This document shows, piece after piece, positions 17,525 through 26,537 of a stretch of DNA of 56,809 nucleotides. The DNA lies in the NCBI GenBank assembly GCA_938017905.1, contig CALIKX010000032.1:1-56809 (forward strand). Direction: 5' to 3'. The first letter of the stretch is position 1. Every line of letters starts with the position of its first letter. The DNA is from an uncultured Thermoleophilia bacterium (GTDB taxonomy: Bacteria; Actinomycetota; Thermoleophilia; Miltoncostaeales; Miltoncostaeaceae). The notes under the pieces were generated by a model. That model was not told where the DNA came from, ran no database searches, and saw only the letters and a program-made list of their open reading frames with translations. The position numbers were made by a program, and so were the translations under genes.

Positions 17525-18556
17525 TCAGGCCCGCCGGGCGCGGGGATGGGCGCGGTCGAAGTCGTCGCGCAGGTGCCGGGCCGTCACGTGCGTGTAGACC
17601 TCCGTGGTGACGGGGCTCGCGTGCCCGAGGTGCGCCTGCACGTAGCGGATGTCCACGCCGGCCTGCACCAGGTGGGTGCCGCAGGAGTGACGGAGCGCAT
17701 GCGGGAACACCCGCACCCCCTCGGATACCAGGCCCGCCGCATCGGCCACCCTCTGGACCTCGCGCCACACGTCCGACCGGCCCATGCGTCGGCCCCGCGC
17801 ACCCAGGAACACCGCGTCGGCATCGCGGTGGCGGGCCTGATCCGGCCGCGGGCGCACGTCCCGGGCGCGCAGTTCCGGGCGCGCCGTCGCCAGGTACCGC
17901 ACCAGCGCGTCCCGCGCGACCGCGGGCACGGCCACTGCACGGTGCCTGCCGCCCTTTCCCTGCACCACCACATGCGGGTCGTCGGGATCATCGAGGTGCA
18001 GGGCGGAGATGTCCAGCCCTGCGGCCTCGGTGGCCCGGATGCCGCAGCCATAGAGCACCTCCACCAGCGCGTGGGCCCGCACCCCCGTGGGCCCGGGCAG
18101 CGCCCCGGCCGCATCGCACATGCGACGCACCTGCGATGCCGACAGCGCCACCACCTCCCGGGACAGGCGCTCCTGGCCGCGCGAGGATCCGGCGGGCGGG
18201 CGCAGGTCCTGCACCGGGTTGGGCAGGTCCATCGCCCGCGACCACCAACGGCAGAAGGCCCGGACCGCCGCCACGCGCCGGGCACGGCTGGAGGGCCTGC
18301 CCTCCAATGCGTCGCGCCAGTCCTGCCACCAGGCCTCGGGGATGGCCGACAGCTGCGCGGCGGCCCGACGGGCCGCGGGATCGTCCTCCACGCCGAACGG
18401 CGGCGCACCGGCGGGGTCGGGCGCGATGCCCAGGGACTCGCCCAGCAACCGCAGGTCGCGCCGGTACGCCGCACGCGTGTTGGCGCTGCCACGGGTGGCG
18501 ACGAAGCCCTCCGCGAGTGCGCGGAAGCCGTCGGGGTCCACCACCGGCGGGCTCAT
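17525..18556 (-). CDS. xerD: Tyrosine recombinase, XerD-like
   Basis: 343-residue site-specific recombinase. N-terminal SAM-like core-binding domain (about 1-140) and catalytic domain with the full set: Arg in GCGIRATEAAGL, Lys in GKGGRHRAV, HxxR in HALRHSCGTHL, His in LGHASPVTTE and the nucleophile in VYTHV. All active-site residues are intact. Starts at 18556 with ATGA overlap on the stop of the second recombinase. By position of an ordinary chromosomal gene pair it may be one half of XerCD, which resolves chromosome dimers at dif; which partner is C or D cannot be told from sequence alone. Confidence 0.85.
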   Translation of the reverse strand: MSPPVVDPDGFRALAEGFVATRGSANTRAAYRRDLRLLGESLGIAPDPAGAPPFGVEDDPAARRAAAQLSAIPEAWWQDWRDALEGRPSSRARRVAAVRAFCRWWSRAMDLPNPVQDLRPPAGSSRGQERLSREVVALSASQVRRMCDAAGALPGPTGVRAHALVEVLYGCGIRATEAAGLDISALHLDDPDDPHVVVQGKGGRHRAVAVPAVARDALVRYLATARPELRARDVRPRPDQARHRDADAVFLGARGRRMGRSDVWREVQRVADAAGLVSEGVRVFPHALRHSCGTHLVQAGVDIRYVQAHLGHASPVTTEVYTHVTARHLRDDFDRAHPRARRA

Positions 18557-19506
18557 CCGCCACCCCTGGGGTGCGATTCGCGAAGCGTGCGCTGCAGCGC
18601 CCGGGTGGTGACGCCCGTGTAGCGCTCGGTCGTGGCGAGGCTCGCGTGGCCGAGGAACTCCTGCACCACGCGGAGGTGCGCACCGCCGGTACCACCGGGG
18701 CCCTCCAGCAGGTGCGTGGCCGCCGCGTGGCGCAGCAGGTGCGGCCCACCCGCCCGGCCCTGGGCGCCCAGCATGCGGCGCACCACCCGGTAGACGGCCG
18801 TTCCGTCCATGGGGGCACCGGTGCGCGAGACGAACACCCGCTCGCCCGCGGGCCCGTCACCGGGACGCGCGATGCGCGGGCGGCCCCAGTCGATCCACGC
18901 GCGCAACGCGTCGACGCAGGGCTCGGTCATGGGCACGGTGCGCGCGTGGCCACCCTTCCCCACCACGGCCAGCACCTCGTGCTCGAAGTCCAGCGACGAC
19001 AGCAGCAGGTCGCAGGCCTCCTGGCGGCGCAGCCCGCTTCCGTACAGCACCTCCACCAGAGCGCGATCACGCAGGGCAAGTGCCTCCGCCGGGGTGGCCG
19101 GGGCGGCAGAGCGGACATGCTCCTCCGCATGCGCGGCGAGGGCCGCGGCATCGTCCTGCGAGAGTCGCGGCACGGGGCGCCGCGTGGCCCGCGGGGCATC
19201 CACCAGCGACGCCGGGCTCCGCCCCCGCGGAAAGTACGGCGCGAGCCACTCCCGCAGCGCGGTGAGGGCCCGGCGGCAGGTGGACGGGGCCCACCCGATG
19301 TCCCGGAGGGCCGCCTCCAGCATCGATGGGGTGACGGCGACAGGCCCGGGCACGCCGTGGGCGGCCAGCCATGCGGCCACCCGCCGGCAATCGCGCACGT
19401 ACCCGGCCCGGGATGCCGGCGCGAGGGCCCGGGCACGACCACCCTGGCGCGCCAGGCGGGCGTCCAGGTCGCGCAGCGACGTCTCCCATGCGTCCGGCAG
19501 GCCCAT
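18553..19506 (-). CDS. xerC: Tyrosine recombinase, XerC-like
   Basis: 317 residues. Core-binding domain about 1-130; catalytic motifs Arg in GSGLRRQEAC, Lys in GKGGHARTV, HxxR in LLRHAAATHL, His in LGHASLATTE and Tyr in RYTGV are all present. Sequence is related to but clearly different from the downstream recombinase, so this is an old pair and not a recent duplicate. Located 22 bp after the kinase gene on the same strand and overlapping the next recombinase by 4 bp. No att-like repeats, excisionase or cargo genes surround it. Confidence 0.87.
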   Translation of the reverse strand: MGLPDAWETSLRDLDARLARQGGRARALAPASRAGYVRDCRRVAAWLAAHGVPGPVAVTPSMLEAALRDIGWAPSTCRRALTALREWLAPYFPRGRSPASLVDAPRATRRPVPRLSQDDAAALAAHAEEHVRSAAPATPAEALALRDRALVEVLYGSGLRRQEACDLLLSSLDFEHEVLAVVGKGGHARTVPMTEPCVDALRAWIDWGRPRIARPGDGPAGERVFVSRTGAPMDGTAVYRVVRRMLGAQGRAGGPHLLRHAAATHLLEGPGGTGGAHLRVVQEFLGHASLATTERYTGVTTRALQRTLRESHPRGGG

Positions 19507-19527
19507 CGGGGTTATGTTCGGCGCGCG

Positions 19528-21117
19528 CTAGGCGGTGCCTTCCAGGCCGATCTCCGACACGTAGGCCCGGTAGCCAGCGCCCTTCGCATTCGGGGGGAGC
19601 TCGGTGATCCACAGGGTGTACGTGGCTGATGGATCACCATCCGTGAGCACCACGGACTGCGCGCCCCCCTCGAACGTCCCGCTGCCCACCACGCGCGCGT
19701 CGGACCCCGGCTCCCCGGCGAGCACCTCGAACCGGCCACCGGGGCCATCGCTGACCAGGTCGAGGCGCGTGGCCACGGCCGGGGCCGCGAGGCCCAGCGA
19801 CAGGCCCACGCCGTCCTTCAGGCCCCCGAAGTCGGCGGTGGCGTACTTCTCGGTACGCCATGAGGTGTCCGCGTTGCCGTCGTACGACAGCGGCACCTCG
19901 CCCGGCATCTCACGGCTCTCGCCCTCGGGGTCGGCGTCGGTCACCGAGGCCAGCGGCAGCACCGCCGTGCCGCCCTGCATGCCACCGGACATGCCCGGCA
20001 CCGGCGACTGCGCGGAGCCCGGCACCGGCGAATCGGTGCCACGGCCGCTGATCACGAAGCCCACGGCGCCGAGGGCGCCCAGCACCAGCACCGCGCCGAT
20101 GGCGAGCGGCCAGCGGCGCCGCGGCGCGCGGGCCACCGACCGCGGGCCGGATGGCCCATGGGGCGGCGCCGGTGAAACGGCGATCACGCCGGTCACGTCC
20201 GCGTCGGGCGCCGCGAGGGCGAGGCGTCCGGTGTCGGCGTCCGCCGCGGCGACCTCGGCTGGGATCACCGGGAGGGCGGCGGTCCCACCGGATGGCACGT
20301 CCACGAGCGCATCGGCCATGTCGAGCGCGGAGGGGAACCGGGCGTCGGGATCCTTCTCGCAGGCGCGCAGGACGATGGCGGCCAGGTAGGGCGGCACATC
20401 CGGACGCACGTCGCGCGGGTCGGGCATGGGGTCGCGCACCTGCCGCAGCGCGACGGCCATGGGGCTGTCGGCCGGGAAGGGCAACTCGCCGGTGAGCGCC
20501 TCGTACAGCACCACGCCGAGGGCGTAGACGTCGGTGCGGCCATCCACGCCGAGCCCCCGGGCCTGCTCGGGCGCCAGGTAGTCGCTGGTGCCCAGCACCG
20601 TTCCGGTCCGGGTGAGGCCGTCCTGCATGCCGTCGAGCAGGCGCGCGATCCCGAAGTCGGTCAGCTTGGCCACCCCGGCGTCGGTCACCAGCACGTTGTG
20701 GGACTTGATGTCGCGGTGCACGATCCCCGACCGGTGGGCCAGTTCGAGGCCGCGCGCCACCTGGCCGGCGATGGATGCCGCCTCGGCCGGCGCCAGCGGA
20801 CCGCGTTGGCGGATCCGCGCCTTCAGCGACACCCCGTCGACCAGTTCGAACACGATGAACGGCTGGTCGTCCTCCACCGACCCGCGGTCAAGCAGGCGCA
20901 CGATGCACGGGTGGTCCAGCCGGGCCACCACGTCGGCCTCACGGCGGAACCGGGCAAGCAGGTCGGGGTCGTCCTGCACGCGCGGGTGCATCAGCTTCAC
21001 GGCCACCGCCGCCCCGGTCCCGTCGTCGATGGCACGCCACACGGTGGCCATGCCCCCGCTGCCGATGGGGCGCTCCAGCCGGTAGCGCCCCCCCACCAGG
21101 TCGCCGGCCGCCGTCAC
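19528..21117 (-). CDS. Ser/Thr kinase with MviN-type discoidin-like ectodomain
   Basis: 529 residues. Kinase domain about 10-270 with IGSGGMATV, AVKLM, HRDIKSHNVL, DFGIAR and APEQ, so an active-looking enzyme. After an Ala/Pro-rich linker comes one membrane helix (about 338-360) and an extracytoplasmic beta-rich domain: YDGNADTSWRTEKY followed by ADFGGLKDGVGL, a signature I know from the outer domain of actinobacterial MviN/MurJ fusions and related PknB-like kinases (discoidin/F5-8 type). No PASTA repeats. The start is GTG at 21117; a minus-strand TACGGT hexamer at 21147-21152 would give a 22-nt leader. Likely co-transcribed with the xer pair. Confidence 0.87.
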   Translation of the reverse strand: MTAAGDLVGGRYRLERPIGSGGMATVWRAIDDGTGAAVAVKLMHPRVQDDPDLLARFRREADVVARLDHPCIVRLLDRGSVEDDQPFIVFELVDGVSLKARIRQRGPLAPAEAASIAGQVARGLELAHRSGIVHRDIKSHNVLVTDAGVAKLTDFGIARLLDGMQDGLTRTGTVLGTSDYLAPEQARGLGVDGRTDVYALGVVLYEALTGELPFPADSPMAVALRQVRDPMPDPRDVRPDVPPYLAAIVLRACEKDPDARFPSALDMADALVDVPSGGTAALPVIPAEVAAADADTGRLALAAPDADVTGVIAVSPAPPHGPSGPRSVARAPRRRWPLAIGAVLVLGALGAVGFVISGRGTDSPVPGSAQSPVPGMSGGMQGGTAVLPLASVTDADPEGESREMPGEVPLSYDGNADTSWRTEKYATADFGGLKDGVGLSLGLAAPAVATRLDLVSDGPGGRFEVLAGEPGSDARVVGSGTFEGGAQSVVLTDGDPSATYTLWITELPPNAKGAGYRAYVSEIGLEGTA

Positions 21118-21159
21118 GGGTGCGCACTCGCCAATCGCACGCCTGCACCGTACGTACCG

Positions 21160-21175
21160 CCCGGGACGTCCCGGG
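21160..21175. promoter_or_regulatory. 16-bp perfect palindrome between divergent genes
   Basis: CCCGGGACGTCCCGGG is a perfect inverted repeat in the 128-bp region between the kinase (minus) and the response regulator (plus). A GTACGTAC palindrome lies just beside it (21150-21157) and overlaps the presumed kinase -10. Looks like an operator, but GC-rich palindromes also arise by chance here. Confidence 0.35.
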
Positions 21176-21233
21176 CCGGGAGCGTGCGGCGGCGACGTGT
21201 CACATGCCGGGCCGAATGGCGCCCGCGCGCTGG

Positions 21234-21239
21234 TAGCGT
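21234..21239 (+). promoter_or_regulatory. -10 hexamer TAGCGT, leaderless response-regulator promoter
   Basis: Ends 6 nt before the GTG at 21246, putting the predicted transcript start exactly on the G of the start codon. The 15-mer TAGCGTCGCCGCGTG recurs identically at 56496. Confidence 0.5.
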
Positions 21240-21245
21240 CGCCGC

Positions 21246-21959
<714 letters not shown>

Positions 21960-22022
21960 TCACCCGCTGCCGCAGTCCGTTGAGGGGGCGGGTCGCACTT
22001 CGCTAAGGTGCCGCGGCCACCT

Positions 22023-22104
22023 GGCGGGATGCCCGAGTGGTCAAAGGGAGCGGTCTGTAAAACCGTCGGCTCTGCCTACGAAGGTTCAAATCCTTCTCCC
22101 GCCA
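22023..22104 (+). tRNA. tRNA-Tyr (GTA)
   Basis: Acceptor GGCGGGA pairs perfectly with TCCCGCC; anticodon arm CGGTCTGTAAAACCG gives GTA; a class II variable arm follows and the T arm is GAAGG-TTCAAAT-CCTTC. Discriminator A at 22104; CCA not encoded. Stands alone between the response regulator and a hairpin. Confidence 0.96.
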
Positions 22105-22111
22105 TCTGGAA

Positions 22112-22140
22112 ACGGAACCCGGCCGTGCGCCGGGTTCCGT
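22112..22140. terminator. 12-bp hairpin between tRNA-Tyr and ALDH gene
   Basis: ACGGAACCCGGC and its exact complement enclose the loop CGTGC. It lies 8 nt after tRNA-Tyr and 11 nt beyond the stop of the converging ALDH gene, so it can serve both strands. There is no T run, as is common for high-GC actinobacterial terminators. Confidence 0.7.
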
Positions 22141-22150
22141 CGTTCCGGCG

Positions 22151-23602
22151 TCATTCCGGCAGGCGCGTGATGACCAGCTTGGGGTAGGTCATCTCCATCA
22201 CCGCCGATGCCGGCCCCTCGCGGGCATCGCCCGAACCACGGATGCCGCCATAGGGCATCTGGTCGGCGCGGAAGGTGGGGGTCTCGTTGATGAGCACGCC
22301 CCCGAACGCGAGCCGGCGTGCCCACGCCATGGCGGCGTCCACGCGGGCCGTGAAGATTCCCGCCTGCAGGCCCAGCGGGCTGTCGTTCGCGATCGCGATG
22401 GCATCGTCCATGCGGTCGTACACACACACGGCGATGACCGGCCCGAACACCTCCTCGCGCATCACGCGGGTGAACGGCGCGACGCCGTCGAGCACCGTCG
22501 GGGCGAGCATGGCCGGGCCCGATGGCAGCCGGTCGCCGCCACGGACCACCCGTGCCCCCACCTGCGTGGCCTCGGCGATCCACTCCAGGATGCGATCGGC
22601 CGACGCGGAGTCGATGACCGGGCCGACGTCGGTGGCCTCCTCCAGCGGGTCGCCCGCCACGAGCCCGTCCACCAGCGGCAGCAGGGCGTCCATCAGCGCG
22701 TCATGCGCCTCGCGGTGCACGATCACGCGCTGCACCGAGATGCACGACTGCCCGGCATGGGTGAAGGCACTGCCCGCGATGGCCCGTGCCGCCGCATGCA
22801 CGTCTGCGTCGGAATGGACGATGACGGGCGTCGCGTTGCCGAGCTCGAGGGCCACCCGGATGCCGGGACGCGCCGCGCGGATGGACCAGCCCACCGTGCT
22901 GCTGCCGGTGAACGACACCATCGCCACGTCGGGGTGCGCCGTGAGGGGCTCGCCGGCCACGCGGTCACCCAGCACCCAGCCCAGCATCGCGGGGGGCAGC
23001 CCGCACTCGCGCAGGATCATCGCCAGGGCCAGGCCCGAGAGCGGCGTGCGCCCCGCGGGCTTCAGTACCACGGGGGCGCCTGCGGCGATCGCGGGACCGA
23101 GCTTGTGGGCCACAAGGTTGAGCGGGAAGTTGAACGGCGTGATGGCGGCGATGACCCCGATGGGCTCGCGCACCGTGGTGCCCACCAGCCCGACACCGGA
23201 GTCGGCGGCATCCATGGGGATCACCTCCCCCGCGAGGGTGCGGGTGACCGCCGCCGAGAAGGCCAGCGTGTCCACGCACCGCGCCACCTCGCCACGGGCC
23301 TGGCGGATGGGCTTGCCGGCCTCCGCCGCGATGAGCAGCGCGAGGTCCTCCGAGCACGCGGCCACGCGCGCCGAGGCCCGGTCGAGGATGCGCGCCCGCT
23401 CGGCAGCGTGCGGGGCGCTACCCAGGGCACCGCGCGCGACGGCCACCGCCATGTCCACGGCCTCCTCGCCGGAGACATCCACCCGTGCAACCTCGTCGCG
23501 GTCGTAGGGCGACAGCACCGGCTGGGTGCCGATGGCGGGCAGTACCTCATCCCCGGCCGTGGCGTGCAACGGAATCCAGTCGGGTACGGCGATGCGCGGC
23601 AT
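22151..23602 (-). CDS. Aldehyde dehydrogenase family protein
   Basis: 483-residue NAD(P)-dependent dehydrogenase that oxidises an aldehyde to an acid. The Rossmann-domain motif GSSTVGW, general-base Glu in LELGNATPV, catalytic Cys in AGQSCIS and EEVFGPV are visible, so it should be active. The substrate cannot be deduced; the sequence resembles the GapN/succinate-semialdehyde branch. Asn replaces the usual second Gly in ELGG. ATG 23602 coincides with the predicted transcript start from the TAGCCT hexamer at 23609-23614. Divergent from pdxH, with only 23 nt between the two start codons. Confidence 0.88.
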   Translation of the reverse strand: MPRIAVPDWIPLHATAGDEVLPAIGTQPVLSPYDRDEVARVDVSGEEAVDMAVAVARGALGSAPHAAERARILDRASARVAACSEDLALLIAAEAGKPIRQARGEVARCVDTLAFSAAVTRTLAGEVIPMDAADSGVGLVGTTVREPIGVIAAITPFNFPLNLVAHKLGPAIAAGAPVVLKPAGRTPLSGLALAMILRECGLPPAMLGWVLGDRVAGEPLTAHPDVAMVSFTGSSTVGWSIRAARPGIRVALELGNATPVIVHSDADVHAAARAIAGSAFTHAGQSCISVQRVIVHREAHDALMDALLPLVDGLVAGDPLEEATDVGPVIDSASADRILEWIAEATQVGARVVRGGDRLPSGPAMLAPTVLDGVAPFTRVMREEVFGPVIAVCVYDRMDDAIAIANDSPLGLQAGIFTARVDAAMAWARRLAFGGVLINETPTFRADQMPYGGIRGSGDAREGPASAVMEMTYPKLVITRLPE

Positions 23603-23608
23603 GGGCGC

Positions 23609-23618
23609 AGGCTACCGT
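23609..23618. promoter_or_regulatory. Overlapping divergent -10 pair (ALDH / pdxH)
   Basis: AGGCTACCGT reads TAGCCT on the minus strand (23614 to 23609) and TACCGT on the plus strand (23613 to 23618); the two share the TA at 23613-23614. Predicted starts fall on the ATG at 23602 (minus) and at 23625-23626 beside the ATG (plus), so both mRNAs would be leaderless. Confidence 0.55.
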
Positions 23619-23625
23619 GGTCGCC

Positions 23626-24222
23626 ATGGCGCCCCTGCTTCCCGAGGAGATCTCGCCCGATCCCCTGCGCGCGCTCTGCGCCTGGATCGATGAGGCCCGC
23701 GCCACGGGCCAGCCGCAGCCCCTCGCCATGACGCTCGCCACGGCCGGGCAGGACGGACGTCCCTCCGCGCGCATGGTGTTCGTGCGGCGATGGGGGCCGC
23801 GCGGTCTCGAGTGGATCACCGACGGACGCTCGCGCAAGGCACGCGAGGTGGCGGCCCGGGCGGATGCGGCCGGGGTCTTCTTCTGGGCCGGCATGGGACG
23901 CCAGGTACGGGTGGAGGGGCCCGTGCACCTGCTGCCCGATGACGAAGTGGCGGATCACATCGCGCGCCGCCGACCCCAGGCCCGGCGGGCGGCCCGGGCG
24001 TGGCGGCAGGGCGAGCCACTGCGCTCGCGCGGCGACCTGCACCGGCGCCTCGCCGCGGTGCCGCCCGATGAAGACCCCGGGGCCGTGCCACCGGGGTGGG
24101 TCGGGCACCGCCTGGAGCCCCGCGTGATCGAGTTCTGGCAGGAGGACCCCGACGGCCTGCACGACCGCATCCTCGCCACGCGCGTGGCCGCGGGCTGGGC
24201 GGTGGAACGACTCGCGCCATAG
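23626..24222 (+). CDS. pdxH: Pyridoxamine 5'-phosphate oxidase
   Basis: 198-residue FMN enzyme that makes pyridoxal 5'-phosphate from PNP or PMP. Signatures: FVRRWGPRGLEWITD, SRKAREV, FFWAGMGRQVRVEG, and the C-terminal EPRVIEFWQ...LHDRI that closes the active site. I set the start at ATG 23626 (longer upstream frames would run through the promoter and into the divergent gene). The product is a cofactor of HemL encoded elsewhere in the window. Single gene; its TAG stop precedes the riboswitch. Confidence 0.93.
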   Translation: MAPLLPEEISPDPLRALCAWIDEARATGQPQPLAMTLATAGQDGRPSARMVFVRRWGPRGLEWITDGRSRKAREVAARADAAGVFFWAGMGRQVRVEGPVHLLPDDEVADHIARRRPQARRAARAWRQGEPLRSRGDLHRRLAAVPPDEDPGAVPPGWVGHRLEPRVIEFWQEDPDGLHDRILATRVAAGWAVERLAP

Positions 24223-24251
24223 GCGGACACCCCGCGCCGTTTGTGCACCTC

Positions 24252-24257
24252 TATAGT
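24252..24257 (+). promoter_or_regulatory. -10 hexamer TATAGT upstream of riboswitch
   Basis: The best -10 match near this operon; predicts a transcript start about 24264, just before the riboswitch fold. No recognisable -35. Confidence 0.5.
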
Positions 24258-24261
24258 CCCC

Positions 24262-24440
24262 GGCACGACGCCATGGGCGGTGGTGAGGGAAGCCGGTGCG
24301 ATTCCGGAGCGGTCCCGCCACTGTGACCGGGGCGCCGCCGCTGGGGTCTACGAGGCCCGGCCACTGGGGATCACCCGGGAAGGCGCGGGGGCGCAGGACC
24401 CGGGAGCCAGGAGACCTGCCTCCGCCTTGGCACCACGACC
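24262..24440 (+). promoter_or_regulatory. Cobalamin (B12) riboswitch
   Basis: The region contains the conserved B12-box core GGGAAGCCGGTGCGATTCCG (24287-24306), then GCGGTCCCGCCACTGT, and the 3' GCCAGGAGACCTGCC element, all in the correct order and spacing. Outer boundaries are approximate. It ends only a few nucleotides before the ribosome site of the ABC gene, so ligand binding probably blocks translation. Control by cobalamin indicates that the downstream transporter carries B12 or a precursor. Confidence 0.95.
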
Positions 24441-24453
24441 TTCGAGGACTGAG

Positions 24454-25917
24454 GTGACGGTGCGCGGGTACCCCGACGGGACCCCACATGAGGTGACCCC
24501 GCCCGGCGGCCCCGTGGTGGCCCGCGTGCGCGGGCTGCGATTCACCTACGGCGGCGCCCCGGCCGCCGCCCTGGACGGCGTGGACCTGGACGTCCACGCG
24601 GGCGAGGTGCTGGTGCTGGAGGGTCCCTCGGGCGGCGGCAAGAGCACGCTGCTGCGCTCGCTCGCCGGGCTCGTTCCCGACTTCCACGGCGGCATGCTGG
24701 GCGGCAGCGTCGAGGTGGCCGGCATGGATGCCCTTCGGCTGCCTCCCGCCGCGCTCGGCGGCGCCGTGGGCATGGTGTTCCAGGACCCCGAGGCGCAGGC
24801 GGTGCTGGGCACGGTGGAGCGCGACGTGGCATTCGGCCCGGCCAACGCCGGCATGCCGGTCACGGAGATCGCCCGGTGCGTGGACGGCGCCCTGCAGGCG
24901 GCCGGGGCATCGCACCTGCGTGATCGCCGCATCGAGGCGCTGTCCTCCGGCGAGCGGCAGCGCGTGGCCATCGCCGGGGTCCTGGCCCGTGGTCCGCGGC
25001 TGCTCCTGCTGGATGAGCCCACCTCGCAGCTGGACGCGCAGGCCGCGGCGGACCTGGCGCGCGCCCTTCGCGAACTGGCCGATGCGGGCACTGCCGTGGT
25101 CATCACCGAGCACCGCGCCGAGCGCGTGCGCCCCATCGCGGATCGCGTCCTGGCGGTGTGCTGCGGCCAGGTGGGGCCGGCCGAGCCGGACGAGGCCGCC
25201 GGGGAGCCGCCCGCGCCGTGCACCGCCGCGGCGCCGCCCGCAGCGCGCGCGGAGGGCATCATGGCGGGCCACGACGGGCGGCACGTGCTGCGCGGTGCGT
25301 CCGTGGCACTCGTACCCGGCCGCGTCACGGCGCTCACCGGACCCAACGGCAGCGGGAAGAGCACGCTCCTGCGCACCCTGGCGGGCCTGCACTGCCCCAC
25401 GGACGGGCGCGTGCTCCTGGGGGATGAGGATGTCTCCGCGCTGCCGCCGGAGTTGCGATTCCCCCGGCTCGGGATGGTGCCGCAGGATCCGGGCCGCCAT
25501 CTGCTCACCGAGCGCGTGGATGACGAGATCGCCGTGGCCCTGCGCGTGCAGGGCATCACCGGCAGCCTGCGCGATGCGCGCATCGCCGCGGTCGCGCACG
25601 ACCTGGACCTCGGCCACCTGCTGGACCGCCATCCCCTCGACCTCAGCGTGGGCGAGCGGGAGCGCGTGGCGCTCGCCGCGATCCTGGTGGCCGACCCCGC
25701 GGTGCTGGTGCTGGACGAGCCCACGCGCGGCATGGACCCGTCCCGCAAGAGGGCACTGGCCCACCTCATCCGGCGCCGGGCGGCAGAGGGCGCCGCGGTG
25801 CTGGTGGCCACCCACGACGGCCCCTTTGCCGTGGCCGCGGCCGACGAGGTGCTGGAGATGGTGAACGGGGACGCCGTGCCCACGGGCCTTCCGCCCACGT
25901 CCCTCCTGCACGCGTGA
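24454..25917 (+). CDS. ECF transporter duplicated ATPase (fused A-A' subunits)
   Basis: 487 residues holding two ABC ATPase domains in tandem. Domain 1 (about 20-235): Walker A GPSGGGKST, signature LSSGERQRV, Walker B LLLLDEPTS. Domain 2 (about 265-480): GPNGSGKST, LSVGERERV, VLVLDEPTR. Such fusions power energy-coupling-factor vitamin transporters. GTG 24454 is favoured (GAGGA 5 nt upstream), with GTG 24460 as alternative; the frame extends upstream through the riboswitch only by chance. Because the riboswitch precedes it, uptake of cobalamin is the likely job. GTGA overlap with the S-component gene. Confidence 0.9.
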   Translation: MTVRGYPDGTPHEVTPPGGPVVARVRGLRFTYGGAPAAALDGVDLDVHAGEVLVLEGPSGGGKSTLLRSLAGLVPDFHGGMLGGSVEVAGMDALRLPPAALGGAVGMVFQDPEAQAVLGTVERDVAFGPANAGMPVTEIARCVDGALQAAGASHLRDRRIEALSSGERQRVAIAGVLARGPRLLLLDEPTSQLDAQAAADLARALRELADAGTAVVITEHRAERVRPIADRVLAVCCGQVGPAEPDEAAGEPPAPCTAAAPPAARAEGIMAGHDGRHVLRGASVALVPGRVTALTGPNGSGKSTLLRTLAGLHCPTDGRVLLGDEDVSALPPELRFPRLGMVPQDPGRHLLTERVDDEIAVALRVQGITGSLRDARIAAVAHDLDLGHLLDRHPLDLSVGERERVALAAILVADPAVLVLDEPTRGMDPSRKRALAHLIRRRAAEGAAVLVATHDGPFAVAAADEVLEMVNGDAVPTGLPPTSLLHA

Positions 25918-26537
25918 GCGCTGCCGCCGTGGTGGTCCTGGCGACCATCGCGCTGCTGCTGCTGGGATGGGTGACGTGGGAGCGCGGTGCCGGTGGCCCC
26001 AAGATGCTCGCGCTCACCGCCACGCTGGGTGCGGCCACCGCCGCGGGGCGGGTGCTGTTCGCCGCCGTGCCCTCGGTGAAGCCCGTCACCACGATGTGCC
26101 TGGTGGCCGGTGCCGCGCTGGGGGCCCGCGCCGGCATGGCCGTGGGGGCACTCGCCGCGCTCATCTCCAACGCCTTCCTCGGCCAGGGCCCCTGGACCCC
26201 CGCCCAGATGCTGCTGTGGGGAGCCGTCGGCGCCTCGGGGGCCCTGCTGCGCCCGGCCACGCGCACCCGACTGGGCCTGGCCCTGGTGGCCGGCGCCTGG
26301 GGACTGGCATTCGGCTGGGCCATGAACCTGTGGTTCCTCGCCACCTTCGGCCCCGAGGTCTCGTGGGCGGCGTTCATCGCCGCATGCGTCGCGAGTGCGT
26401 GGTTCGACGTGGCCCACGCGGTGGGCAACGTGATCTTCGCCCTGGTCATCGGGCCCGCCCTGTACCGCCTGCTGTCCCGCTACGCGGCCCGGGTGCGCGT
26501 GCAGCACGCCCCGGCTCCCGGGGCACCCGCGGGCTAG
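25914..26537 (+). CDS. ECF transporter S component, probable cobalamin (CbrT-like)
   Basis: 207-residue polytopic membrane protein (about six helices) that binds substrate for the ECF ATPases. It carries ALGAATAAGR, the SVKPVTTMCLVAG loop and the FLGQGPWTPAQMLLWG stretch found in S components that I associate with actinobacterial cobalamin-regulated ECF loci. GTG start overlaps the ATPase stop. No EcfT transmembrane coupling subunit is encoded in this operon or window. The gene meets the lyase tail to tail with a 4-bp overlap of stop codons. Confidence 0.85.
   Translation: MSAAAVVVLATIALLLLGWVTWERGAGGPKMLALTATLGAATAAGRVLFAAVPSVKPVTTMCLVAGAALGARAGMAVGALAALISNAFLGQGPWTPAQMLLWGAVGASGALLRPATRTRLGLALVAGAWGLAFGWAMNLWFLATFGPEVSWAAFIAACVASAWFDVAHAVGNVIFALVIGPALYRLLSRYAARVRVQHAPAPGAPAG

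Noticed and set aside
17525-19506. Integrative mobile element from tandem recombinases
   Set aside because: No att repeats, tRNA target, cargo, or composition change; flanking genes look like ordinary chromosome.
24241-24453. N-terminal extension of the ABC gene through the riboswitch
   Set aside because: The open frame crosses the conserved B12 riboswitch and lacks similarity; ribosome site and GTG at 24454 fit better.
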